A stretch of DNA of 64,000 nucleotides, from positions 158,667,798 through 158,731,797 of the forward strand of contig NC_045439.1 in assembly GCF_002776525.5 (NCBI RefSeq). Reading direction: 5' to 3'. The notes below the pieces were generated by a model. The model was given only the letters and a program-made list of their open reading frames with translations, made no database searches and was not told where the DNA came from. How positions within the stretch are numbered: position 1 is the first letter of the stretch; each line of letters begins with the position of its first letter. Of the stretch, positions 1 through 12,290 are shown one piece after another. Origin of the DNA: Piliocolobus tephrosceles. Lineage: Eukaryota > Chordata > Mammalia > Primates > Cercopithecidae. The position numbers and the translations under genes are program-made.

Positions 1-519
1 TCTGACACCACTTTTATCAAATTCCTCTTCTTAGTACCTTATATCTGCTAAACCCAATCCATGATTGTCCATCACCATCTAAATCTGTGTGCAGTGCTTG
101 ATCGTCTCTTTGCCTGGACTCCTTACCATCATGTTTTCCCAGTGCCTCTGTGGTTCTTTTGAATCTTGTTTTTGAATTTTCTCTGTTGTAGGTCTTTCTT
201 CCACTGCCTGCCTGAACTGGGATGCTTTCCAGAGTCCTCATCCCTGGCTCCTTTCTTGTCTGTCTACTCAGCCTTCAGCGTCTCAGTCCCATTCAGGGTT
301 TCATCCACCGTCTGTGCTGACTCCCATATTTTTCTGTCCACTCACATTTGGAGCTAAACACAACCATATGTATGAATGTTTTCTGGAACATCCAAAAATA
401 CTGTCCAGAATGAAGCAATAAACAAATAAATAACAGCAGCAAAGGACAACCACATCTACCTGTGTGACATTATTTCCTGGACATGCAATGCAAATGTCAG
501 TATCACAAATGGAATTTAT
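1..519. other. No gene seen; unassigned sequence
   Basis: AT-rich intergenic sequence without a convincing repeat family, splice structure or reading frame. The short open frames encode no recognisable domain. Confidence 0.6.
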
Positions 520-805
520 CACTTCTCTGCCATCTCAACGTCTCCCTTTCTTTCTTCACTTTTCCACTTAAAAACATCCATCTCTCATCCAGTCCCTCAA
601 GCCAGAAAACTTGGCTCTATCATCATCTTATTATGTCCCCCTTGACCTGGAGCGCAAGGTAATTAGCAAGTTCTGACTTCTTGAATTCTCTAATTCTGTC
701 TTTTTTCTCCCACCCACTGCCACTGTCTTCATTTAGTTGGTTTCTGCTCTCTACTGGATTGTTGCAACAGCTTGTGTCTGGCTCCCCTGCCATCTTAATT
801 ATCCC
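520..805 (+). mobile_element. L2 LINE relic
   Basis: Diverged match to the L2 consensus: 'aagccagaaaacttggctctatcatc' followed further on by 'ctggattgttgcaacagcttgt' and 'ctggctcccctgcca', in consensus order on the plus strand. An ancient, inactive fragment. Confidence 0.7.
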
Positions 806-935
806 CACGACAATTCATTCACTTTACCTAAGTCAGGATGATTTTTGTAACCTAAAGAGGACTCTCTGTCCTGAGTATGTAGGATTAGAAAGTTTTGGAG
901 TAACCGTACAGTTATCCAGGTGGAAAATTAACCAG

Positions 936-1367
936 TGTCCCTTGCCACAGTCATCTCCACTGAAATGCTCTATCCAGAGTGCCTGCCTTCTTACTGCCCA
1001 GAAGGACATGGTTTGGATGTAGCCTCCCGCCGTGCAACGGCCATGGAGTGGAGCTCACCTTTCCCATTACAGGTACTGATGATGTCTCACCTTCCCTCTA
1101 CAAGCCAAATAGCTAATAAACCACAAAGAATATTTCCACTTTGATTTTCTGTAGAGTTCTGCCAGTTACCACAGAGAGATGTAAAATTTGGAGTCTGGGA
1201 CAGAAACTACGGGTTGTGTGTTTCAATCTCATTAGCACACACCCATGCCCCATATCTGAGAGGCAGTCTATGGGAAGGTTCCATCATCTCGTAACTCGCG
1301 TTTTCTCTGTCCCTTGCCACAGTCATCTCCCTCGAAATGCTGTATCCAGGGTGCCTGCCCTTTCCTT
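936..1367. repeat. Pair of about 60-bp direct repeats, 372 bp apart
   Basis: 936-994 and 1308-1367 both begin TGTCCCTTGCCACAGTCATC and run to 'gtgcctgcc' with about six differences. Sequence outside the repeated blocks does not align, and I cannot assign the element. Confidence 0.75.
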
Positions 1368-1884
1368 GTCTGCCCCCACTTCGCCTTGTTGTATAATGGG
1401 ATCCTGGGCACCAAGTGGCTTTTATACCACCTCTTAGGACCACGGCTTCTTAGTCACTTTGCTTCAGCTCAGTTTAAGCTGATGTAGCGGTTGGTGGAGA
1501 GGAGAATGGTTAATTTGTTTTCCTAATTGTCTGCTGGCTCTGGAAGGGAAGGGGAGGAGTGCATTTTCACCCTAAGGATAGTGAAGGAAGGGGTCTCCTT
1601 TATGAACGATAGATGGTTTTCTTTCTAAGAATCTGAACCCATACAAAGGCATCAAAGGCAACCCAGCCTAGTGCAAATGGTCTTACGATGCTATGCATGC
1701 AAGCCCTTGGTTACTCTCAAAGCCCCCAGATGACACTGACACTGTTTGGTGATTTTTCCAAATCAGTTACACTTAAGCCCTACAGTTTTTAACCAGAAAA
1801 AAAGAGCACTAAAAGATGGAAGGATTTAGGAGAATGAAGAGAAGGTTGTTATTTTATCTCTTCCAAAAAGTAAATTTGATTAAA
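1368..1884. other. No gene seen; unassigned sequence
   Basis: Non-coding sequence without a repeat I can name. No reading frame of note. Confidence 0.55.
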
Positions 1885-2530
1885 ACATTCAGAGGCCTCC
1901 TGTTGCTATTAGAATGAATAAAGGCCAAATCTATTACTATAATGCATGTTCTCTTTCATTGTATTATTTCTTCATGTTTCCAGATGTACTATTCTCTATT
2001 TCCAACCCCTTCTCATGAACAGGTACTTGTATGCACACACACAGATGCAAGCATACGTGAAGCTTTAGCAACAATGATCTTCTCTCAGTTCTTTACATGC
2101 ACCATATTTTCACCAGAATACATCATTCCTATCATTCTTGATCCTTCCCTGCCTTCTCCTCTCCCCCATTTCCTCCCACCCCATGTACTATGATCTCTTT
2201 CTTCTCTGGGCCTACATGTATGCTCTGCTTCTGTTTGGAACATCTTCTCTCCATTATTGTAACATTCATTTGGCCAAGTTTCAATTTTAGTGACATTTCT
2301 GACAGAGAGCATTTCCTAACCTTCTTAAATTGATTAACTATCGCTGATTTGTGATTCTATAATCCATTGTACTTTCACTATCATTAAACTTATGTCATAT
2401 TATGATTGCATTATATTGTCTACCTACCTATTACTTACTCTATCTTCCCTCCCACCCCTATTAGTCTGGGAACTCCAAAATATATAGATCAAGTCATTTT
2501 GCTCACCATATACCTTATGCTATCCATGTC
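1885..2530 (+). mobile_element. L2 LINE relic, 3' half
   Basis: Follows the L2 order on the plus strand: 'aatgaataaaggccaaatct', then 'tgctctgcttctgtttggaac', 'gagcatttcctaacct' and 'tctgggaactccaaa'. Strongly diverged. Confidence 0.65.
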
Positions 2531-2939
2531 TTAGGTTACTTTTCACTTAAAAGCCATCTCGCTTATCTAAGGATTGCTGCCAATACAAAGGATTAAGGCA
2601 TAATACGTAAGTCTATACCATGTCATTTGCTCTCTCAAAGCTCAGTTGAGGCATAAACTTTAGGCTTTGGTTCCCAAGGATTGATACCCACCACCCTCTA
2701 ACCACCAAATGGTCTATTCTAGATGGTGACACTGGGTTCATTGTTAGACACAGTGGCATCTTTATGGTCAATTGGAAGATCTGGGGCACAAAAACTTCAA
2801 CACAACTCATTGTTTCTGAAGAAGGTTCTAGGGACTCCATCTATGTTTCATAAACGTTTGTCTCTGACCTGGTACAAACATAGAAAATGTACAGGCTTTG
2901 ATGCCTGACTCTCATCGAGTTGAACAATAAGTGGCTACT

Positions 2940-3060
2940 GGAAAGTTATTCATTTATTCAACACATTTTACTGAGAACTTACTATAAGTCAGGCACTGCA
3001 CTAAGAGCTGAGGAATAAATAATGTGGAAAGGAGACACTACTTTTGCCATCATAGAGCTT
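2940..3060 (-). mobile_element. L2-type 3' end, antisense
   Basis: 'ttattcatttattcaacaca', 'actataagtcaggcactgca' and 'ctttgccatcatagagcttta' are the reverse-complement signature of L2-type 3' ends. Confidence 0.6.
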
Positions 3061-3164
3061 TATAGGCTAGTAGGAAAGACAACTACTTATCAGAGAACTC
3101 CAACAGTCATGGCATGTCCTGTATAGCATGGACCATGTATGCACCCCTTTCCTGAATCAGAGGG

Positions 3165-6100
3165 TCCTTTTTTTTCTCTTTCCAACTTTTATTTTAGGTT
3201 CAAGGGTTTGTGCAGGTTTGTTGAATGGGTGAATTATGTGTAACAGGGGTTTGGTGTACAGATTACTTTGACACCCAATTAATGAGCATAGTAACTGATA
3301 AGTAGTTTTTCAGTTCTCACTCTCCTCTCACCCTCCACTTTTAAGTGAGTCCTGGTGTCTATTGTTCCCTTTTTAGTGTCCTTATGTACTAAATATTTAG
3401 CTACCATTTATAAGTGAGAAGATGAGGTATTTCATTTTCTGTTCATGTGTTAGTTTGCTTAGGATAATGACCTCCAGCTCCTCCGTGTTGCTGCAAAGGG
3501 CATTATCTTGTTCTTTTTTATGGCTGCATAGTATTTCACAGTGTATATATACCATATTTTCTTTATCCAGTCAACAGTTGATGGGCATCTAGGTTGATTC
3601 CATGTTTTTGTATTGTGAATTGTGTTATGATGAACATACATATACATATGCTTTTATGATAAAATAAATTACATTCTTTTGGGTATATACTCAGTAATGG
3701 GATTGCTGGATCCAATGGTAGCTCTGTTTGAAGTTTTTTGAGAAATCTTCAAACTGCTTTCCACAATGGCTGAACTAATTTATATTCTCAACAGCATTGC
3801 CTTTTTCCTGCAACATCACCAACATGTGTTATTATTATTACTAATTTTTACTTTTTAATAATAGCCATTCTGACTGGTATGAGATAGTATGTCATTGATG
3901 TTTTAATTTGTGGTTCTTTGATGATTAATGATGTTGAGCATTTTTTTCATATCCTTGCTGGCCACATGAATGTCTTATTTTGAGAAATGTCTGTTCATGT
4001 TCTCTGACCATTTTTTAATGAGATTGCTTGTTTTTTAACTTGTTGATTTGTTTAAGTTCCTTATAGACTCTGGATATTGGGCCTTTATTGGATGCATATT
4101 TTGTAAATATTTTCTCACATTTGTAAAAATAAATATGTGGCTTTATTTCTGGATTCCCTAACCTGTTCTGTTGGTCTTTGTATCTGTTTTTGTGTCAGTA
4201 CCATGCTGTTTTGGTTACTGTAGCCTTGTAGTATCGTTTGAAGTTGCGTAGAGTGATGCCTCTGGCTTTGTTCTTTTTGCTTGGGATTGCCTTGGCTATT
4301 TGGGCTCTTTTCTGTTCCATATGAATTTTGGAATAGTTTTTTTTTTTTTTTTCTAATTCTGTGAAAAATGTCCTTGGTAGTTTGATAGGAAAAGCACTGA
4401 ATCTAGAAATTGCTTTGGGTAGTATGGTCATTTTAACAATAATGATTCTTCCTACCCATGAGCATGAAATGTTTTTCCATTTGTGTTGTCTCTGATTTCT
4501 TTCAGCAGTGTTTTGCAATTCGTGTTGTAAAGGTCTTTCACCTCCCTGGTTAGCTGGATTTCTACGTATATTATGTTTTTTTGTATGTCTGTTGTAAAGG
4601 GGATTATGTTGTTGGTTTGACTCTCAGCTTGGATGTTATTGATATATAAAAATACTACTGATTTTTGTACATTGATTTTGTATCCTAAAACTTTAAGTTG
4701 TTTATGAGACCTAGTTAGTTTTGGACAAATAACATGGAGTTTCCTTAGGTATAGAATCATACAATCTGTGAAGAGAAGATAGTTTGACTTCTCTTCCTAT
4801 TTGGAGCCTTTTATTGCTTTCTCTTTCCTAATAGCTCTGGCTGGGACTTCCAGTACTATGTTGAATAGAAATGGTGAGAGTGGGCATCCTTGTTTTGTTC
4901 CAGTTCTCAAGGGGAATGCTTCTAGCTTTTGCCCATTCAGTGTGATGTTGGCTGTGGGTTAGTTACAGATGGCTCTTATTATTTTGAGGTATGTTCCTTC
5001 GATACTTATTTATTGAGGGCTTTTAACATAAAGGGATGTTGAATTTTACTGAGAGTCTTTTCTGCATCTGTTGAAATAATCATGTGTTTTTTGTTTCTAG
5101 TTGGTTATGTGATTAATCACATTTTTAAAAATTTGCATATGTTGAACCAATTTTGCGTCCCAGGAATAAAGCCTACTTGATTGTGGTGGGTTAGCTTTTT
5201 GATGTGCTGCTGGATTCGTATTTTGCTTATATTTTGTTGAGGATTTTTACATTCATGTTTATCAGGGATATTGGCCTGAAGTTTTCTTTTTTCATTGTGT
5301 CTGTACCAGGTTTGGGTATCAGAATAATGCTGGCATCACAGAATGAATTAGGGAGGAGTCCCTCCTCCTCTATTTTTTGGAATAGTTTCAGTAGTATTGG
5401 TACTACTGAATTTCTTTATATGTCTGATAGAATTCAGCTGTGAATCTCTGTGGTCCAGGACTTTTTGGGTTCGTGGGTTTTTTTTTTATTACTGATTCAA
5501 TTTTGAAACATATTATTGGTATGTTCAAGTTTTCAATTTCTTTCAGACTCAATTCCAGGAATTTAACCATTTCCTCTAGGTTTTCTAGTTTGTGTACATA
5601 GAGGTGTTCATAATACTCTTTGAGGATTTTTTTTGTATTTCTTTGGGATTAGTGGTAATGTCCCCTTTGTCATTTCTGATTGTGTTTATTTGGATCTTTT
5701 TACTTTCTTTGTCTAGCTAGCAGTCTACCAATCTTATTTATTGTTTTAACGAACAAGCTTTTGGTATCTTTGATATTTTATATGGTTTTTCTCATCTACG
5801 TTTCATTCAGGTCAGTTCTGATTTCGGTTATTTATTTTCCTCTGTTACCTTTGTCATCAGTTTGCCCTTGCTTTTCTGTTCCCTTAGGTATGATTTTAGT
5901 TTGTTAATTTGAGGTATTTCTAACTTTTACATGTAGTCATTTAGCACTGTAAACTTTCCTCTTAATACTGCTTAGCTGTGTCCCAGAGATTCTGGTATGT
6001 TGTATCTGTGTTTTTATTAGTCTCAAAAAATGTCTTGATTCTTGCCTTAATTTTATTGTTTACCCAAATTCAGGAGTAGATTGTTTAATTTCCATGTAAT

Positions 6101-6645
6101 TGTATGATTTTGAGAGATCTTCTTGGTATTGATTTCTGTTTTTACCGCACTGTGTCTGACCATGTGGTTGGGATGATTTCATTTATTTTGAATTTGTTGA
6201 GAATTGCTTTGTGGCTGAGTGTGTGATTGATTATACAGTATATGCCATGGGCAACCGAGAAAAATGTATATTCTGTTGTTGTTCTGTTAGGTCTGTTTGA
6301 CCAAGTGTCGAGTTTTAGGTCCTGAATAACTTTGTAAGTTTTCTGCTTCTATAATCTATCTAATACTGTCAGCGGGGCATTGACGTCTCCCACTGTTATT
6401 GTGTGGCTATCTAATTGTCTTTTAGGTCTCTAACAAAATGTTTTTTTTAATTGGGTGCTCCAGTGTTGGTTGCATATATATTTAAGACAGTTAAATCTTC
6501 TCGTTGAACTGAACTTTTTATTATTATGTAATGCTCTTCTTTGTGTTTTGTGATCATTGTTGGTTTAAAGACTGTTTTATTTGAAAGAATAGCAACCCCT
6601 GCCCCTTTTTCTGTTTTCATTTGCTTTATAGATTTTTCTTTATGC
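3165..6645 (-). mobile_element. L1 LINE, 3.5 kb 5'-truncated fragment, antisense
   Basis: Begins with a T-rich run (the reversed A-tail) and 3' UTR sequence, then runs through ORF2 in reverse. Minus-strand relic frames encode L1 reverse-transcriptase C-terminal segments such as GYKINVQKS and LLKEIRDNTN near 4452-4760, and WVGRIIIVKMTILPKAI near 4195-4518. It stops mid-ORF2 near 'tttctgttttcatttgcttt'. Many stops and indels show it is dead. Divergence suggests an L1PB/L1MA-age copy. Confidence 0.92.
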
Positions 6646-6912
6646 TAAATCAGAGGCTACTTTCTGTAAGAGTCACTCTAAACTGACTGTGACTAGGTGC
6701 TTATTCTGCTACCATTTCCCACTGTATTCAAATAACTCACCCTTGGTCCTAGAATTATCTACAAGTGTCCAGAATCACTGGATACAAAACAAGGAAGGAC
6801 AGATAAGCACAAGATGCTCAATGGCTGATGGGCTGACTTCCCCCGAGAGAAAGTCCCAGGAGAAACAGACCTGAGCACTGAGTCAGGATCCTGCTATAAA
6901 AATGATTTGTGT

Positions 6913-7247
6913 GGCCAGGCGCAGAGGCTCACGCCTATAATCCCAGCACTTTGGGAGGCCAAGGCAGGTGGATCACGAGGTCAGGAGATTGAGACGATCC
7001 TGGCTAACACGGTGAAACCCCGTCTCTACTAAAAATACAAAAAAATTAACCGGGCGTGGTGGCAGGCACCTCTTCCCAGCTACTCGGGAGGCTGAGGCAG
7101 GAGAATGGTGTGAACCCGGGAGGCGGAGCTTGCAGTGAGCCCAGGTCATGCCACTGCACTCCAGCCTGGGCGACTGAGCAAGACTCTATCTCGGAAAAAA
7201 AAAAAAAAGAAAAAAAAAGAAAAGAAAAAGAAAGAAAGAAACAAAAA
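6913..7247 (+). mobile_element. Alu SINE, full length
   Basis: Starts GGCCAGGCGCAGAGGCTCAC, has both arms and ends in a long A-rich tail with G interruptions. Flanks show an imperfect duplication around 'TTTGTGT'. Confidence 0.97.
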
Positions 7248-8129
7248 GGTTTGTGTTGTAAAAGAACATCCATTTGTATCCTACCATAAACCTCAGCTTT
7301 ATCCTCACGTCTCAAGATCAAATTTGATCCATTCCTTTCTTTCTTCCATCAGCATGTTCTCTTCACCTCTTAGGGCCATTTTAAAACTAACTCTGTAAGT
7401 GTGAAACCGAATATTTCTTTTCATTGTCTTTTCAGATACCAACTTTTACTCTTTGGAGTCAGAGTTCTGGTTGCTCCTTCAAAGTAGGTGACTCATGTCT
7501 ACAAGTGTTCTGATCCTCAGAGTATACATGGGAGAGAGGGAGAGGAAAAATGTGAAAAACCCAGATAAATATTTCAATGTATCATCAAGCCATGTGTCCT
7601 TTCTTGGTTCAGCATTGAAATGTACAGAAACATACTTCTTATTTCAGGGACTCCATTTCTATCCCATCTTACCTGAAAGGTAGCAACTAAAATTCTATGC
7701 CATATATTTGCTCTTTTGGAATACTAACTCCCACTTGCTTCACAGACACATCATCAAGTACCAGCAAGATTCCATAATTCCTATGAGTCCATAACGGTAA
7801 AGTGCCTCCTTTTCCTTTCCGAATGAGAATTTTCACTATGGTTATTTCTCGCCTCCCCCTATTGGCTGTTTGAAACATAATTTATCTTTTTAGTTCCTGG
7901 GTCCCTGACCTCGACAAACCACAGCAGGACTTGGTGGAGAAGACCGAGTGTAATTCTGAAATCCTGAACTTTGAGCTGGATTCAATACATAGGTGAATTT
8001 TGGATTGTCTCCTCTAGGGAGAGTGTGTTCAACATTTAAAAGGAAGGGTCAAGTGGATATTTGATAAACACAAGGGCTAATGTGGCAGAGGGAAATGTGA
8101 TTGCATCAGATCCTGTTTTCCCTTGGGCA
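7248..8129. other. No gene seen; mostly unassigned
   Basis: No reading frame or repeat that I can name confidently across this stretch. Confidence 0.5.
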
Positions 8130-8510
8130 CACAGCTGCCCTACATTTACCATCCATAGCTGCAGTTAGTTGTGGTCATGCGACTGAATTCCAGCTAATAT
8201 AGGTAGAAATAAAGTACTCCACTCCCAAATACAGTTTATAAAAATCTCTGACATAATCCTCCACATTCTTTTACTTTCTCTGACAGGTGAACGGCATGGA
8301 TTCTGAGAACCAGGAGGAGAGTCAAGTCGTCAAAGGATTGGTGCCCAAGTGAGTCCTTGAATAGCTCATGGAACAGAACTTCTCAGTCTTCACTCCCCAT
8401 TATCCATACTGAAGTGTACATGGTTAATATAATATATAACTAAGCCACTGATATTTGGGAGTTTCTTTGATTGCAGCTGGTGTTTAATTTCTGAGTAACT
8501 AAGAAGGAAT
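8130..8510 (+). mobile_element. Ancient interspersed repeat, family not assigned
   Basis: The order 'gtggtcatgcgactgaattc', 'ataaaaatctctgacataat', 'gagtccttgaatagctcatg' and 'ctaagccactgatatttggg' matches a common mammalian dispersed repeat that I recognise but cannot name. It mimics an exon at 8287-8348. Confidence 0.6.
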
Positions 8511-8689
8511 ACCTTTTTGAGGGCCTGGTATTTGATCTGCAACCACCCATGGTTTTAGAGAAGAAGTAACCCATGTAGGTATGTGGGAACCAATTATTCC
8601 AGTTAGACAAACAACATACCCAAAGCCCAAAGTCTGGGAGAATGTGTTTAAGAAACAAATACACAACAATGACAAAAAAAAAAAAAAAA

Positions 8690-9020
8690 TACACCTGGTT
8701 TCTAGTGAATGGAGAGGAGAGTGGTAGGAAATGAAGTTTATAAGAGGAGTGTGGAGACCAGATCCCATAGGACTGTATAGACAGTGAAGAAGAGTCCACA
8801 TTTCATTATAATTGTGGTGGAACCTCATTGGAACATTTTAAGTAGAGAAAATCCATGATCTTACTATGATACACATTTTTTAAAAAGTATTTATTGAGTT
8901 ACTCTTTGGAGAAAGAATTTTAAGGATACGGAGAGGATGACAAGGGACCAGTTAGGAGATAATAATCTTCCAGGCAAGACATGTTAGTGACTTAAACAAG
9001 ATTATTATAATGGAAAGAGG
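8690..9020 (-). mobile_element. L2 LINE relic, antisense
   Basis: 'ggagaccagatcccatagga', 'gaacattttaagtagagaaa', 'agggaccagttaggagataa' and 'cttccaggcaagacatgtta' follow the reverse complement of L2 in order. Confidence 0.65.
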
Positions 9021-9360
9021 AAAAATTGATACATCCCACTGGAACATTCAATTAATCAGGTCTAAAAATAATACGGACTATACATTCATGTAATAATTAT
9101 ATTAAGATATGTTATGATTCACTTAGGATGATGGCAAAAATATTAAAGGGGAATATTAGGGAAAGTTATAGGAAATAATCACAAACCTTTTGAAAGGTCA
9201 AAAGATTACATGACTTGTAGCAATTGAACAGGCTAAAGGCAGCCAGTTCTTACTTTAGAGCATTAAGTCATCAGGTAAATACTAGGAACAATAGAGGATT
9301 CCCCAGTTAAGTGTGTTTATGGTACCTCCATTAACTAATCTTTAAGCCAAATGGCCCTCT

Positions 9361-9431
9361 GTGGGGGGGGGGGGGGGGGGGGGGAGGGGGGGGGTAGGGG
9401 GGGGGGGGGGGGGGGGGGATATGGGGGGGAG
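9361..9431. repeat. Poly-G tract, probable assembly artefact
   Basis: About 65 bases of almost pure G, interrupted by single A and T residues. No genomic low-complexity repeat in the rest of the window is like it. Two-colour short-read chemistry calls absent signal as G, which makes a base-calling or gap-fill artefact likely. Confidence 0.8.
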
Positions 9432-10439
9432 GTCAACCAGGGAAATTGTCCCCTAATGGTATTTACTTTAAACCATGGTACCTAAGCTCGTAAAACTACT
9501 CTCTTAACCGTGTTGATTATCCACCAGTGTGTTTACTCAAAGCTTCTGTTGTTAATTGTATACTAAATAAATGACTGAAGTGCAAGCTGCTCAGGACCAG
9601 CAGCAGTGACAAACCTCTCCTGGTGTGCAGGCAGTCGGACACTCAGCTGGACTGGCAAAACAAAATATCTGTATGGAAATGTACGTTTTATTCATCCGTC
9701 GTTTGGGTCAGGGTGTGCGGGCAAACTTCTGCTGCTAATGCCCTCTGCTAAGACGCCATAGCTCCACTGGGGCCCCCTGTAAGGCGCAGAACCACAAAGA
9801 TACAGTACAATGGTTACAGTAACAAAACATGTGGGTCATGAATTCTGTTATGTTCAGGACAGTTATAGACAGTCTGCAGGGAGGCCTAGTTTTAGCTTTT
9901 GTAGACTTAGTATCAATTTAGTGAAACCTGTAGTTGTTCACAGTAGCAGAAAATACAAAAAGCTGTTGGTTCATGTAGTGGCCACTAGATGGCCCGATAA
10001 ACTCTACTTCACAGACCTTGGAGCTAGAGACTGAAGTGACTGCAGTTTGTTGCTGAAGACTATCTAGTACAAAAAGCCTTTGTTGTTGTTATTGTGAATG
10101 GAAAATAATTATCAACATTATACAAATTAAAGATGTTCATATCGAAGAGGCTCTGCTATAGAGTCCTACAAAATGGAAGTAAATAAAATTTCTCTGATCT
10201 AGAAAAACACTCATTTTAGAATGAAAAGTAGTGATATGCATGTGTGCAAAATGTGTAACCTTACTCTCGGACTTCAGTTTCGTGATTTTAGATCACTTCC
10301 CTCTTTTTCGTGAGAAAAGACAGCTCCTAGACACTCATATTTTGAACTGTGTAAATACTGAATAATATAATGAAGAAAAAAGTCTAAAACAACGGCTTGC
10401 TGTACAGTATTCACAGGTTCTTGAACATGTTTTATAAGG
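9432..10439. other. Unassigned segment after the poly-G tract
   Basis: No gene seen. 'actaaataaatgactgaag' gives an AATAAA, followed by a CTG/CAG-rich block and a CTCF-like motif at 9982. The texture recalls an old LTR, but I find no clear TG...CA ends, primer site or named family. Confidence 0.3.
9982..9994 (+). promoter_or_regulatory. CTCF-like motif
   Basis: CCACTAGATGGCC matches the CTCF core at 12 of 13 positions, failing only the last purine. It lies in an unassigned segment about 15 kb from MAGEL2. Confidence 0.4.
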
Positions 10440-10868
10440 TGTTCTTTTGCTTACTTATGAGCTTGGTTATTTGTTTTTATTTGTTGAATTGTAAGAGTTC
10501 TTTGTGTATTTGGATAGAAGTCCTTTATCAGATATGTGACGTGCAAATATATACTCCAAGGCTGAAGTTTGTCTCTTCATTCCGTCAAGAGTTAATTTCA
10601 CAGATGGAAAAAATAATTTTAATAAAGTCCAATTTATCAATTTTTTATGGGTTGTGTTTTTTATAGTATCTAAAAATTCATCAACAAACTCAAAGCCATG
10701 CAAATTTCTCCCCTGTTTTCCTCTAAGATTTTTATACTTCTGCATTTTATATTTAGTTCTACAATCCACTTTGAGTCACTTTTTGTGTAAGATGTGAGAT
10801 CTGTGTGAAAGTTCACTTTTTGAACATGGACATCCGATTTTTCCACCATCATTTGTTAAAAAAGTATT

Positions 10869-11176
10869 CTCTCTCTTTTTTTTTTTTTTTTTTTTTGAGA
10901 CGGAGTCTCGCTCTGTCGCCCAGGCTGGAGTGCAGTGGCCGGATCTCAGCTCACTGCAAGCTCCGCCTCCCGGGTTCAGGCCATTCTCCTGCCTCAGCCT
11001 CCCCAGTAGCTGGGACTACAGGCGCTCGACACCACGCCTGGCTAACTTTTTGTATTTTTAGTAGAGACACGGTTTCACCGTGTTAGCCAGGATGGTCTCA
11101 ATCTCCTGACCTCGTGATCCACCCGCCTCTGCCTCCCAAAGTGCTGAGATTACAGGCATGAACCACCGCGCCTGGC
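10869..11176 (-). mobile_element. Alu SINE inserted in L1
   Basis: Poly-T start, both arms in reverse, ends CGCCTGGC. Target-site duplication AAAAAAGTATT at 10858-10868 and 11177-11187. Confidence 0.97.
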
Positions 11177-11863
11177 AAAAAAGTATTATTTCACCACTGA
11201 ATTGCCTTTGCACCTTTGCCACAAATCCGTTGACAGTATTTGTGTTCATTCATTCATGGGTTTTCTATTGTGCTCCATTGATCTATGTGGCTACTCTTTC
11301 ACCAGCGTCGTGCTGTCTTGATTTTAAAGGGAAAGCATTCTTTAATCATTTAGAATAAAGTTAACTGTGCATTTTTCATATAAACCCTTTATTAGGTTAA
11401 GGAAGATCCCTGCTATCTCTGGTTTTCAAGTCTGTATATCGTGAATTTTGTTGAGTGGAGTGTATCTTCTACATCTATTGACATGATCATATTTTTTCTT
11501 ATTTATACCGTTAATAGGATGAATTATATACATCAGTATTTATAAATGTTGAATCAGCCTTGCCTTCTGGGAATGAACCCCATTTGGTCATATTATATTT
11601 TTCCTCATATATATCGCTGGATTTGATTTGTTAAAATATGTTAAGGAGATTTGTGTCTCAATTAATCAGAGGTATTGTTCCATAGTCTCCTTTTTTGATA
11701 ATGTCGTTATATGGTTTTGGTTAATGCTAGCTTTATAAATGAATCAGGTAGTGTTCATATGAATATGCTAGCTTCATAAAATGAGTGAAGTAGTATTCCA
11801 ACCTCATACTTTCCAGAAAAAAAAGTGTTAATTTGTACTAGTTCTTTTTAAAAACTTGGTAGA

Positions 11864-12160
11864 GGCCAGGTGCAGTGGCTCATGCCTGTAATCCCAGCAC
11901 TTTGGGAGGCCAAGGCAGGAGGATCACGAGGTCAGGAGATCGAGACCATCCTGGCTAACATGGTGAAACCTCGTCTCTACTAAAAATACAGAAAAAATTA
12001 GCCGGTAGTGGTGGCGGGTGCCTGTTGTCCCAGCTACTCGGGAGGCTGAGGCAGGAGAATGGCGGGAACCTGGGAAGTGGAGCTTGCAGTGAGCCGAGAT
12101 CATGCCACTGCACTCCAGCTTGGGCGACAGAGTGAGACTCGTCTCAACAAAAACAGCAAT
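11864..12160 (+). mobile_element. Alu SINE inserted in L1
   Basis: Full-length, starts GGCCAGGTGCAGTGGCTCAT. Short target-site duplication TTGGTAGA at 11856-11863 and 12168-12175. Confidence 0.96.
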
Positions 12161-12290
12161 AAACATATTGGTAGAATTCACCTGGGGCTGGTGTTTTAGG
12201 AAGACATTTCTCCTTGAGTGAGTTTTGGTAGTTGGTGTCTTTCAAAGAATGGCCTCATTTCATCTAGGGCATCAAGTTTATGACACAAGA

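Larger units (their letters stand above)
10440..12290 (-). mobile_element. Old L1 (L1M age) ORF2 fragment, antisense, split by two Alus
   Basis: Reverse L1 ORF2 signatures run in order: 'gtaagagttctttgtgtatt', 'acatggacatccgatttttc', 'gaattgcctttgcacctttg', 'ttctttaatcatttagaat' and 'gagttttggtagttggtgtc'. The sequence resumes in register after each Alu insertion. Confidence 0.85.

Noticed and set aside
4195..4760. Minus-strand frames with reverse-transcriptase-like residues
   Set aside because: They are broken pieces of L1 ORF2 within the 3165-6645 fragment, not a separate gene.
8287..8348. Exon-like block with AG before and GTGAGT after, encoding MDSENQEESQ...
   Set aside because: Flanking and internal sequence matches a common dispersed mammalian repeat in order, so the splice-like sites are those of the repeat. 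No partner exons were seen.
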